6,141 nucleotides of DNA from Malikia sp041190985 (GCA_041190985.1 JBEEPT010000238.1:1-6141); one strand, 5' to 3'; numbered from the stretch's first letter, positions 1 to 5,482 are shown. Program-made: numbers and translations. The notes: generated by a model not told the origin, from the sequence alone.

Positions 1-1372
1 GCTCGGGCACGTAGGTGAGGCCCAGCAGCTTGCCAGACGAGGACACGAACCACGCCACCGGGGCCGGCGACTTCTGGAACGCAATGTCCTTGATGTCGAA
101 CCCGTCGAAGAGGTGCGGCGCCCGCAGCGACAGATCGCCCGTGATGTAGCCGCCGGCCTGCCAATTGTAGGCGAGTTCGCGGACATGCCCGCCCCGGGCG
201 GCGCCGTACAGGATCGACGAATTGACCACAACGGGCTGCGCTTGCCCGGCGCCGACGTAGGACTGCGGGCGCACGGCCACGCTGCTGGGCGTGATCGCGT
301 CGGAATTCACCGAGGTCACGCGCCACTCGGCCGCAGCGGTGAGCGCCATCAGCGAGTCGAGCGGGAGCAGATGCCGGATCGTGTTGGACTCGCGCGCCGC
401 AACCCGGAATGCAATGGCGTCATCGTCCTTGGTTGGCAGCGAGTACGATAGATTCGACTCGGTGCCGGTGCGCGTCATCCACAAGTTTTGCGGCGCATTG
501 AGCGTGCCAGCGAAGACGCGACGCTGCTCGAAGTAGGACACCGCGCCCGGGTAGTCGCCAGCGCCGCCGAAGGGGTTGAACTGGATCGGCGGTGTGCGGC
601 CGATGTCTGCTGCGATGTTGTCGTCCTGAAAGCTCAGGCCATCGGTTTGCCCGATGTAGCCGAAGAGGCCGGACGACTGCTTATAGACGTTGTACCGCTG
701 CGCACCCGACACCGCCGACCAGGTGATGGTGTTGTAGGCGCCGTCGAGCAGCAGGTCGCCCGACACAGACGCCTCGGCCGAGGCCAGCGACTCGTCGATA
801 CCAATCGCGCCCACGGCGGTGACCTTGTACTTGTAGGTCGTCGCCACTGGGGTGCCGGTTCCCGCCGTGTGCGTGGCCGACACGCCGCCCGGCGCCGACA
901 GCGTGGAGACGAACGAGATCGTCGTCAGCGACCACGACAGCGCCCCCAGCCGGCGCAGCTCGCGCGGCGCATGGTTCGGATGCACCATGGTGAGCACGTC
1001 CGCCGACTGGACGTAGTGGATGTCGAAGAGATCGGCCTCGGCGTAGGGGTTGGCGATCTCGTAGGGCACCGCGCCGTTCATCAGTGTGGCGCCCTGCGTG
1101 TGGAAGCGGAAGTAACCCGCGCCGACCTCGATCACCATCGTCTGGTCGGTCGAGTAGGTGAAAGGGATCAGGCGCGTTTTCTTCGTCGAGTCCTTTACCG
1201 CGCGCACGAAGGCGAAGCCCGGGCGGTTGGCAATCGGCCCGTGCGGCAGCACGATGAAGTTGCGGCAGAGCGCCAGGCCGGTCTGGTATTTCACATCGTC
1301 GATTCGCCCGAAGAACTCGGGCGTGACGACACCGCCACCGAACGAGCGCTGCAGGGTGCGGATGTTCGGCAT
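1..1372 (-). CDS. Nozzle-like tail protein (tail tubular protein B type), partial at C-terminus
   Basis: The reading frame opens with ATG at 1372 (MPNIRTLQRSFGGG) and stays open for 457 codons to the left edge, so the C-terminus is missing. The N-terminus has a pattern I know from podovirus nozzle-like proteins: SFGGG..TPEFFGRID near residues 10-25, then KYQTGLALCRNFIVLPHG and NRPG at about 28-52. This is followed by the beta-rich stretch LIPFTYSTDQTMVIEVG at 68-84. Residues about 158-258 look like a fibronectin-III-type insert (YKYKVTAVGAIG, then TWSAVSGAQRYNVYK). A conserved-looking NSSILYGAARGGHVRELAYNW segment sits near 384-404. In such phages this protein would form the distal tail tube below the adaptor. 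It starts one base after the adaptor stop, so the two are surely co-transcribed. A weak GGGG ribosome site lies about 7 bases upstream. The family assignment is from remembered motifs, not a search. Confidence 0.68.
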   Translation of the reverse strand, partial: MPNIRTLQRSFGGGVVTPEFFGRIDDVKYQTGLALCRNFIVLPHGPIANRPGFAFVRAVKDSTKKTRLIPFTYSTDQTMVIEVGAGYFRFHTQGATLMNGAVPYEIANPYAEADLFDIHYVQSADVLTMVHPNHAPRELRRLGALSWSLTTISFVSTLSAPGGVSATHTAGTGTPVATTYKYKVTAVGAIGIDESLASAEASVSGDLLLDGAYNTITWSAVSGAQRYNVYKQSSGLFGYIGQTDGLSFQDDNIAADIGRTPPIQFNPFGGAGDYPGAVSYFEQRRVFAGTLNAPQNLWMTRTGTESNLSYSLPTKDDDAIAFRVAARESNTIRHLLPLDSLMALTAAAEWRVTSVNSDAITPSSVAVRPQSYVGAGQAQPVVVNSSILYGAARGGHVRELAYNWQAGGYITGDLSLRAPHLFDGFDIKDIAFQKSPAPVAWFVSSSGKLLGLTYVPE

Positions 1373-1373
1373 C

Positions 1374-2012
1374 TCAGCGCCCCCAGGTGTTCGGCGCGGT
1401 CGTCGCGCCGCGGGCGCTGATCCAGCCTGGCGTGTGCTCGGGGCGCATGCGCCGCTGGTTGGCGTCGGACTCGGCCGCGCGACCGAACATCATCTGCGCC
1501 ATCTGCGCCGCACGCTGCGCCATTGCCATGCCGGCGTCGCCCTTGAGGATCGGCCCAGCCAGGTAGGAGGCCAGCAGCCAGGCCAGCGCATCGACGAAGA
1601 GCGGGGAAAACTTGGTCGTGTCGGTGATGCGCGCGATGTAGCGCACGGTCGCCACCGGCTCGTTGGTGTAGATCGCGCCCACGCCGTTGGGCAGCGCCTC
1701 GCGCTCGTACTTGGCCACGCTGCAATCGTCACCTGCGCCCTCGGCGAACACGTCGAGGATCTTGATGGCGTCGCCCGGCAGCGCGTAGGCGTAGGCCCAG
1801 CAGCCGTAGTCGCCCGCGAACTCGGCCAGCGTGCCGCGCTTGGTGGCGAAACCCCAGTGGTGCATCTCGAGCAGGGTGTCACGCGCCACCGGGTAGAAGC
1901 GCGCCGCGTGCTCGGCTTGGGCAGACCCCTCGGGCGGGTAGAGGCTCGCCACGGTGGCGTCGTCGCCGAGCCTGGAAAGCGCGAGATTCACGATGTCGAT
2001 TTCACTGGCCAC
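1374..2012 (-). CDS. Head-tail adaptor (tail tubular protein A / gp11-like)
   Basis: A 212-residue protein starting at GTG (2012) with MASEIDIVNLALSRLGDDATVASL. The start resembles podovirus adaptor proteins, which commonly open with an INxAL..LG helix. An AEHAARFYPVARDTLLEMHHWGFATKRG segment at about 33-60 matches the helical core seen in this group, where proteins ring the portal and receive the tail tube. Its position directly before the nozzle-like gene, with one base between them, mirrors the gp11-gp12 pair of T7-like phages. The rest is alanine-rich and helical (AQRAAQMAQMMFGRAAESDANQRR near the C-terminus). The start is not certain: the best upstream match to a ribosome site is a weak GGGG run, and an upstream ATG is out of frame. 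A strong terminator lies just upstream, so expression probably depends on readthrough or a separate signal. Confidence 0.65.
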   Translation of the reverse strand: MASEIDIVNLALSRLGDDATVASLYPPEGSAQAEHAARFYPVARDTLLEMHHWGFATKRGTLAEFAGDYGCWAYAYALPGDAIKILDVFAEGAGDDCSVAKYEREALPNGVGAIYTNEPVATVRYIARITDTTKFSPLFVDALAWLLASYLAGPILKGDAGMAMAQRAAQMAQMMFGRAAESDANQRRMRPEHTPGWISARGATTAPNTWGR

Positions 2013-2028
2013 GGTCGGACCCCATCAG

Positions 2029-2060
2029 AAAAACGGGGCGGGCGTTGCCGCCGCGCCCCG
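2029..2060 (-). terminator. Intrinsic terminator between head and tail genes
   Basis: Read on the minus strand, a GC-rich stem CGGGGCG (2060-2054) is followed by a one-base bulge, an inner stem GGCG, a GCAA tetraloop of the stable GNRA type, CGCC, and CGCCCCG. A run of five T residues follows at 2033-2029. That is 11 paired bases plus a T-tract, the classic rho-independent layout. It lies in the 75-base gap between the small protein ending at 2088 and the adaptor starting at 2012. It would lower adaptor and tail expression relative to the capsid genes, assuming partial readthrough. Confidence 0.85.
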
Positions 2061-2087
2061 GAACCCATACTTCGGGAGGGAGAAGAC

Positions 2088-2324
2088 TTAGACGAGATCG
2101 TCGGCGCCCTTGGGCGCCTGCGCCTCGCTGTCGGTGCGCGCGATCTCCGAGAAGGTCGTCGGCTCGCCGCCCTTGGCTTTTGCCTTGGGCTTCGGCTTGG
2201 CGGCCTCGGCCGCTTCCGCCGGCTCGAACCACGAGGCCTTCGCCCCGTCCTCGGCCTCGAAAACGTCGCCCACCCGGCGCCGAGCGCCGCCGTAGAACCC
2301 CTGCTTAATCGCGCGTACCCTCAT
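2088..2324 (-). CDS. Small phage protein of unknown function in head module
   Basis: A 78-residue protein starting at ATG 2324, with a GAGGA ribosome site about 8 bases upstream and inside the end of the cement gene. The N-terminal part (MRVRAIKQGFYGGARRRVGDVFEAEDGAKASWFEP, in two halves around residue 18) looks like a compact beta domain. I have seen similar small proteins encoded beside phage capsid genes, but know no function for them. Residues about 37-52 are a low-complexity Ala/Lys/Pro linker (KPKPKAKAKG), and the C-terminus is acidic and probably flexible. It starts 10 bases after the cement-protein stop and is the last gene before the terminator at 2060-2029, so it belongs to the head transcription unit. 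A minor structural or accessory head role is inferred from position only. Confidence 0.72.
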   Translation of the reverse strand: MRVRAIKQGFYGGARRRVGDVFEAEDGAKASWFEPAEAAEAAKPKPKAKAKGGEPTTFSEIARTDSEAQAPKGADDLV

Positions 2325-2334
2325 GGCTCAGTCC

Positions 2335-2784
2335 TCAGATGCCGTCGGCGTAGGCCTTCCACTTCGCCACGTCGTGGGTCAGGAAGGCATTGACCTTACC
2401 GGCGGTGACAGCAGCCACGCCCGTGGTCTGCAGGATGCCCAGGAAGCGCTCGTAGGCGTTGCCTTCCATCGGGACCGGGCCGGCGTACAGCACGGTGCCG
2501 GCTGCGATGCCCGAGCCGACAGTGAAGACCGGGGTCGACAGGTGCTTGGTGCCGGTCGTCGGGTCGATCGCCGCAGTGGCGTCCGAGGCCAGATGGAACT
2601 GGACGGTGCCGCTCGCGCCTGCGTCGATCTCGGTGTCGACCGTGATGACCAGGTGCAGCGGCTCGCCGTTGCCGATGTCGCGGGCAACGCCCAGGTCGAT
2701 CTGGTCGCCGATCAGGTAGCTGCCGGCCGCGCCCGTGTTCAGGGCGACGGCATCGGCAAATTCGTTGCGCTCGTCGAGAATCAT
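2335..2784 (-). CDS. Capsid cement (decoration) protein, Bbp16-like
   Basis: A 149-residue protein starting at ATG 2784 with AAGGAG seven bases upstream. The opening MILDERNEFADAVALNTGAAGSYLIGD, here in two parts around residue 14, and the following DLGVARDIGNGEPLHLVITVD are typical of the small proteins encoded beside BPP-1-type capsid genes. In phage BPP-1 the equivalent protein binds the outside of the capsid and stabilises it. The sequence is predicted mostly beta, consistent with the jelly-roll known for that protein: alternating strands, many Gly/Thr/Asp turns and no membrane segment. Near the C-terminus YERFLGILQTTG and LTHDVAKWKAYADG are recognisable. It lies 16 bases after the major capsid stop. 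Strong translation signals fit a protein needed in hundreds of copies. Confidence 0.82.
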   Translation of the reverse strand: MILDERNEFADAVALNTGAAGSYLIGDQIDLGVARDIGNGEPLHLVITVDTEIDAGASGTVQFHLASDATAAIDPTTGTKHLSTPVFTVGSGIAAGTVLYAGPVPMEGNAYERFLGILQTTGVAAVTAGKVNAFLTHDVAKWKAYADGI

Positions 2785-2800
2785 GTCGTTGCTCCTTGTC

Positions 2801-3814
2801 TTAGACCACGCGGGCTTCGGTGTTGTTGATGGCGTCGAGGCGCTTGACCGGGATGTCGTCGAAGGTCATCACGCGCTTGCCCGACACGGTTTCCCAGGCC
2901 AGGTTGCCGGCGATCTTTTCGAGGATGCCCAGGCGAAGCTGCTCGCGGATGGTGCGGTTGACGTACCAGACGGCACGGCCCTTCGACAGGCTGGGGATGC
3001 GCTCGGAGGCCTGCACCATGAAGTTGATGAGCGCCTTTTGCGCGGCGGCGCGATCGGCCGCGGTGCCGTCGGAGGTGAGGGCGGACACGTCGATGTTGCA
3101 GACGCGCGCAGCAAAGCGCCAGTCGCGCACGGTCAGGCCGCAATCGTGGCGGTAGTGCGTGCGGTACGCCTCCATCCGGCCGCCCGAACCATCCACGTTC
3201 TCGATCGTGACCTGGCCCTTGTCTTGCATGTCCAGGCCAGCGCGCGAGCCCTTCGGATAGATGCCGTGCAGGGTCTGGTCGCCCCACACCACGAGCCAGA
3301 TCGAGGTGTTGTCGGAGCCGGTGCCGCCCGCGCTCACGATGTTGTCGGCGTTGGCTGCGCTCAGGCTGTTGTAGCGCGGCGCCAGGCCGGTGAAGGCCTC
3401 GGGCTGGTCGCCCTCGTTACCGTAGATGATGGTCGACGCGAGCTCCTGCGCCATGCCTTCGATGTGCGCGCGATCTTCCGACAGGCGGAAAGCGGCGGTG
3501 TTGCCGTTGAGGTCGGCCAGCGCCTTGTCCACCTCGGCGTAGGCTTCGAGCATGCCGCACGAGTCGGTGACTTGCGCAGTGTTGCTCTTGGTCGGCTGCA
3601 CGCCGCCGTACAGCTTGCGCCAGGTCGGGGTCGGCAGGCCGGTGCGGATGGTCGTGCGGTGGCCGGTCGGCAAGTTGCCCTCGACGAAGCTCAGGTCTTC
3701 GAGGATGGGGTTTTCCTGCGTGAGAATTTCGGCGATGACGTCGATCTTGCCGTCCGGATCAAGGCGCTTGGCCAGGTCCAGCAGCGTCGGGTGGGAAGCG
3801 GCGAGTGCGCTCAT
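2801..3814 (-). CDS. Major capsid protein (BPP-1 / epsilon15 gp7-like)
   Basis: A 337-residue protein beginning MSALAASHPTLLDLAKRLDP. The start at 3814 is fixed by AAGGAG eight bases upstream; its first bases overlap the TAA stop of the scaffold gene. Segments I associate with this capsid family are DVIAEILTQENPILEDLSF (about 25-43), GHRTTIRTGLPTPTWRKLYG (51-70), a probable extended-loop region, YGNEGDQPEAFTGLAPRYNS (131-150), and SIWLVVWGDQTLHGIYPKGS (171-190). The C-terminal part has YVNRTIREQLRLGILEK (284-300) and TFDDIPVKRLDAINNTEA (317-334). In BPP-1 this family has an HK97-like shell fold. The order scaffold, capsid, cement is what such a phage would show. I see no N-terminal protease or cleavage signal, so assembly probably uses the separate scaffold. 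The length is normal for the family as I know it. Confidence 0.9.
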   Translation of the reverse strand: MSALAASHPTLLDLAKRLDPDGKIDVIAEILTQENPILEDLSFVEGNLPTGHRTTIRTGLPTPTWRKLYGGVQPTKSNTAQVTDSCGMLEAYAEVDKALADLNGNTAAFRLSEDRAHIEGMAQELASTIIYGNEGDQPEAFTGLAPRYNSLSAANADNIVSAGGTGSDNTSIWLVVWGDQTLHGIYPKGSRAGLDMQDKGQVTIENVDGSGGRMEAYRTHYRHDCGLTVRDWRFAARVCNIDVSALTSDGTAADRAAAQKALINFMVQASERIPSLSKGRAVWYVNRTIREQLRLGILEKIAGNLAWETVSGKRVMTFDDIPVKRLDAINNTEARVV

Positions 3815-3826
3815 GTTTTCGGCTCC

Positions 3827-4462
3827 TTATGCCTGATTCGGGAACATGCGTTTTGCGGGGTCCGTCGGCTGGCCTGCTGCGCCGCCGCGGATCACGCGGT
3901 CTTCACTGATTGCCTTGCCAGACCGATAGAAAAACCGGATCACTTCCGGGTGATTCCCCAGGCCGGACTCGTTGAGCAGCGCTTTCAGTTCGGGCGTGCC
4001 GAAGGTGTCGAGCGCCTTGCGAGCCGTGGCGAGGTTCGCCTCGATCGCATCGCCGCCGAACTCCTTATCGGCTTTCGCCTGGCCGGCCCACTCGTCGCGC
4101 GCCTGCGCCAGCATCTCGGCCTGCTGCGACTGCGCCGACTCGGTGCGCTTGAGCGCGAGGTCGGCGAGCTTCTGCGCCTGCGACTGCGTGAGCCCCAGTT
4201 CCTTGGCGGTGGCCTTGATGTCGTCTGCCAGCCCGGTGTCGAGCGCCTTGCCTTCCTCGAACGCGAAGTCGGCGTATTGCTCGGGCACCTGCTCCTCGGC
4301 TTTCGCCTCGGTCTGCTGGCCTTCGCCCTGCTGTTGCTGCTGCTCTTGGGCCGGCGGGGTCGCCGGGGCTTGCGCTTCGGGTGCGACCTGGCCGGCCTCG
4401 GTCGATGCGGGCGCCTCAGTGATCGTTGTCGGCTGATCCGTCATCATCGTTTCCTGCGTCAT
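3827..4462 (-). CDS. Capsid scaffolding protein
   Basis: A 211-residue protein from ATG 4462. That start is supported by GAGGA at 4475-4471, eight bases away; an upstream in-frame extension adds residues (TLAPRSTPQ) without a ribosome site. A second possible start is the Met-Met pair at residues 6-7, with CAGGA just before it. Residues 8-60 are disordered, rich in Pro, Ala, Thr and Gln, with a run of six Gln at 41-45 and flanks. Residues 75-150 form charged helices with coiled-coil character. The C-terminal part has KADKEFGGDAIEANL (about 130-144), LDTFGTPELKALLNESGLGN (151-170), EVIRFFYRSGKAISED (173-188) and a basic end AKRMFPNQA. This architecture, immediately before the capsid gene, is that of phage scaffolds, which guide coat assembly and then leave; the basic end is a likely coat-binding part (inference). 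The gene overlaps the Bbp19-like gene by 47 bases. Confidence 0.82.
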   Translation of the reverse strand: MTQETMMTDQPTTITEAPASTEAGQVAPEAQAPATPPAQEQQQQQGEGQQTEAKAEEQVPEQYADFAFEEGKALDTGLADDIKATAKELGLTQSQAQKLADLALKRTESAQSQQAEMLAQARDEWAGQAKADKEFGGDAIEANLATARKALDTFGTPELKALLNESGLGNHPEVIRFFYRSGKAISEDRVIRGGAAGQPTDPAKRMFPNQA

Positions 4463-4763
4463 GCTTTTGCTCCTCGAGCATTGCGGTGTACTTCTCGGGG
4501 CAAGCGTCATGGATCTGTGCCATCAGCATCAGCCCGACATTGCGCTGGCCTTCGAGAAAGAACGTTTCGGAGTTCCCGGTGAAGCTCGACCGAAACACCC
4601 CGGTGCGTTCCAGCAGGCGCCACATGATCCGGCGCCCGCGCTTGTCATCCATCAGCCACTTGAAATCGTCCCGGTCGCGCTGCGAAACGAAGCGCGCGTG
4701 CTGCTCGGCTTTGGCTTTCTTGCGCTCCTGGCCGCGCAGGTCGAGAGGATCGAAATGACTCAT
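4416..4763 (-). CDS. Bbp19-like phage head-module protein
   Basis: A 115-residue protein starting at ATG 4763 (MSHFDPLDLRGQERKKAKAE). The open frame extends 40 codons further upstream to 4883, but that part runs through the terminator-like hairpin, is Arg/Cys-rich and looks noncoding. The family-like sequence begins at MSHFDPLDLRGQE, so I chose the inner start, although no good ribosome site is visible there. The core DDFKWLMDDKRGRRIMWRLL (32-51) is followed by GVFRSSFTGN (55-64), FLEGQRNVGLMLMAQIHDACP (in part, 69-89) and YTAMLEEQK. This pattern matches small proteins found just before the scaffold in BPP-1-like phages; their exact role is not known to me. The C-terminus is very acidic (NDDDGSADNDH). 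The final 47 bases overlap the scaffold start, suggesting translational coupling. It is the first gene of the head block after the intergenic array. Confidence 0.78.
   Translation of the reverse strand: MSHFDPLDLRGQERKKAKAEQHARFVSQRDRDDFKWLMDDKRGRRIMWRLLERTGVFRSSFTGNSETFFLEGQRNVGLMLMAQIHDACPEKYTAMLEEQKHDAGNDDDGSADNDH
4471..4475 (-). promoter_or_regulatory. Ribosome-binding site fixing the scaffold start
   Basis: GAGGA on the minus strand, eight bases before ATG 4462. It lies inside the Bbp19-like coding region and is the main reason for preferring the 4462 start over the longer in-frame extension at 4510. Confidence 0.75.
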
Positions 4764-4828
4764 GGGCGCACGGTATCGCGCGGCCCGCAAACCACGCGCA
4801 CCCCTCACAGGGCAGAAGAGGGCGAGGC

Positions 4829-4868
4829 GCAGACAGCACAACGCCCGGCATTGCCGGGCGCTGTCTGC
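4829..4868 (-). terminator. Two-tier hairpin, probable terminator
   Basis: An inner perfect stem CGCCCGG/CCGGGCG (4842-4848 with 4854-4860, loop CATTG) sits inside an outer 8-bp stem GCAGACAG/CTGTCTGC (4829-4836 with 4861-4868), with a five-base bulge on one side. On the minus strand the inner stem is followed by TTGTGCTGT, a weak T-rich tail, so a terminator for the tail-fibre unit is the best reading. On the plus strand no T-run follows. The outer arm could alternatively make this an RNA processing or regulatory structure. The hairpin is clear; the function is less so. Confidence 0.55.
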
Positions 4869-4925
4869 CGATCGTCTCGGCATCCCGGAGCCTGCCGGGT
4901 CAGCACGCGTGTCGTCGTGACGAGA

Positions 4926-5074
4926 GCGCGAGGGGGGTGAGCTTTACGGTCGCGCCCCCCGTGGGCGCGTGGATTGAAACCGCAGCATCCGCAGCGGCAC
5001 GATTGAAGAGCGCGACGTCGCGCCCCCCGTGGGCGCGTGGATTGAAACGCTCTCATGCCGGGCGCGCGAGGGGG
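4926..5074. repeat. 11-base direct repeat bracketing the CRISPR unit
   Basis: GCGCGAGGGGG occurs at 4926-4936 and again at 5064-5074, outside the two CRISPR repeats. The similarity continues loosely for a few bases (GTGAG versus ATTAG). The span given covers both copies and the array between them. It may mark recombination or duplication that delivered the array, or be chance in GC-rich DNA. Confidence 0.4.
4949..5048 (+). CRISPR. Phage-borne mini-CRISPR array, type I-C-like: two repeats, one spacer
   Basis: Two identical 32-base repeats at 4949-4980 and 5017-5048 flank a 36-base spacer at 4981-5016. Each repeat begins GTCGCGCC and ends GTGGATTGAAAC. The stem CGCGCCC/GGGCGCG has 7 bp with a five-base loop CCCGT. 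Repeat length, stem position, the ATTGAAAC end and the spacer length all agree with type I-C arrays, in which Cas5d cuts below the stem to leave a short 5' handle ending ATTGAAAC. That end sets the direction: transcription on the plus strand, opposite to all phage genes here. No cas gene, AT-rich leader or promoter is visible. The spacer has no match I can find by eye within the window. Both spacer strands have at least one stop-free 12-codon frame, so a protein-coding target is possible but not shown. Because both repeats are identical, neither is a decayed end repeat. Confidence 0.93.
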
Positions 5075-5075
5075 A

Positions 5076-5480
5076 TTAGATTTCCGGCGTGCTGATGATC
5101 TTCAACCCAAGGCGGGCAAGTGCGTCCTCTGCGGCCTGATCGGACACATCCACGGCAGCGAGCAGCGCGGAAACCTCGGCTTCGGTGATCGGCAGGCCGG
5201 CGTCCGCTGCGAGCTGTACGGTGAGCGCGACATTGCCTGGGCGGGTCTCAGTTGATGGCGTGCCGTCCTCGGCATAGCTCACGCTGGTGAGGGGGAGGAG
5301 ATCCGCGAACGGCTCTTCGATCATCCCGGAACTGATGTAGTGAGTTGCCGGAAACATGCCAGTAGCAGACAGCGGCGTCGTGAACATGCCAGATCCTCCA
5401 GGACCCGCAAGACCAGCGCACGCGGCACGCGCAGCCTCTACAATAGGGGCAGGAACGATAATTGTGCGATGCACCCACAT
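5076..5480 (-). CDS. Unrecognised small phage protein downstream of the tail fibre
   Basis: A 134-residue protein from ATG 5480, two bases after the tail-fibre stop, with GAGGG about 10 bases upstream. I recognise no domain. The first part (MWVHRTIIVPAPIVEAARAA) is moderately hydrophobic but broken by proline, so I do not call it a membrane segment. A glycine-rich stretch GPGGSGMFTTPLSATG at 26-41 is followed by PATHYISSGMIEEPFADLLP at 44-63. The C-terminal half (about 95-134) is helical and alanine-rich: LPITEAEVSALLAAVDVSDQ then AAEDALARLGLKII. Tight coupling to the tail-fibre gene suggests a fibre-related role such as an assembly factor, but that is position only. Its GC (about 64% in four counted lines) resembles the head genes rather than the fibre gene. 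The stop codon lies 27 bases beyond the second CRISPR repeat. Confidence 0.75.
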   Translation of the reverse strand: MWVHRTIIVPAPIVEAARAACAGLAGPGGSGMFTTPLSATGMFPATHYISSGMIEEPFADLLPLTSVSYAEDGTPSTETRPGNVALTVQLAADAGLPITEAEVSALLAAVDVSDQAAEDALARLGLKIISTPEI

Positions 5481-5482
5481 GA

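Larger units (their letters stand above)
4764..5075. other. Structure-rich gene-free gap holding the mini-CRISPR array
   Basis: This 312-base gap lies between the 134-residue protein (stop at 5076) and the Bbp19-like gene (start 4763). It holds the two-tier hairpin at 4829-4868, a smaller hairpin CCCGG-AGCCTG-CCGGG at 4884-4899, an 8-base palindrome CACGCGTG at 4904-4911, and the repeat-spacer-repeat unit at 4949-5048. I looked for a sigma70-type promoter on both strands, including upstream of the array on plus and upstream of 4763 on minus, and found none I would defend. The stretch before the first repeat is GC-rich, unlike the AT-rich leaders usual for bacterial arrays. Open frames through it have unnatural composition. 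Confidence 0.7.

Noticed and set aside
488..2393. 310- and 411-codon plus-strand open frames
   Set aside because: They are antisense to the nozzle-like and adaptor genes, Arg/His/Gly-rich without recognisable domains; typical shadows in high-GC DNA.
2735..4582. 615-codon plus-strand open frame
   Set aside because: It is antisense to the capsid, scaffold and Bbp19-like genes. Its composition (Arg/Leu/Val/Gly-rich) reflects the GC-rich opposite strand, and its leucine run mirrors the scaffold glutamine tract.
4764..4883. Upstream 40-codon extension of the Bbp19-like gene
   Set aside because: It crosses the two-tier hairpin, is Arg/Cys-rich and unlike the family N-terminus, which begins MSHFDPLDL.
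5001..5007. GATTGAA inside the spacer, matching the repeat end, as a third degenerate repeat
   Set aside because: Only seven bases match and nothing of the stem is present before it; chance resemblance is enough.
4805..5056. 83-codon minus-strand open frame with FQSTRPRGAR and FNPRAHGGRD segments
   Set aside because: These segments are translations of the two CRISPR repeats in different frames. Such peptides are a well-known artefact of calling genes across type I-C arrays.
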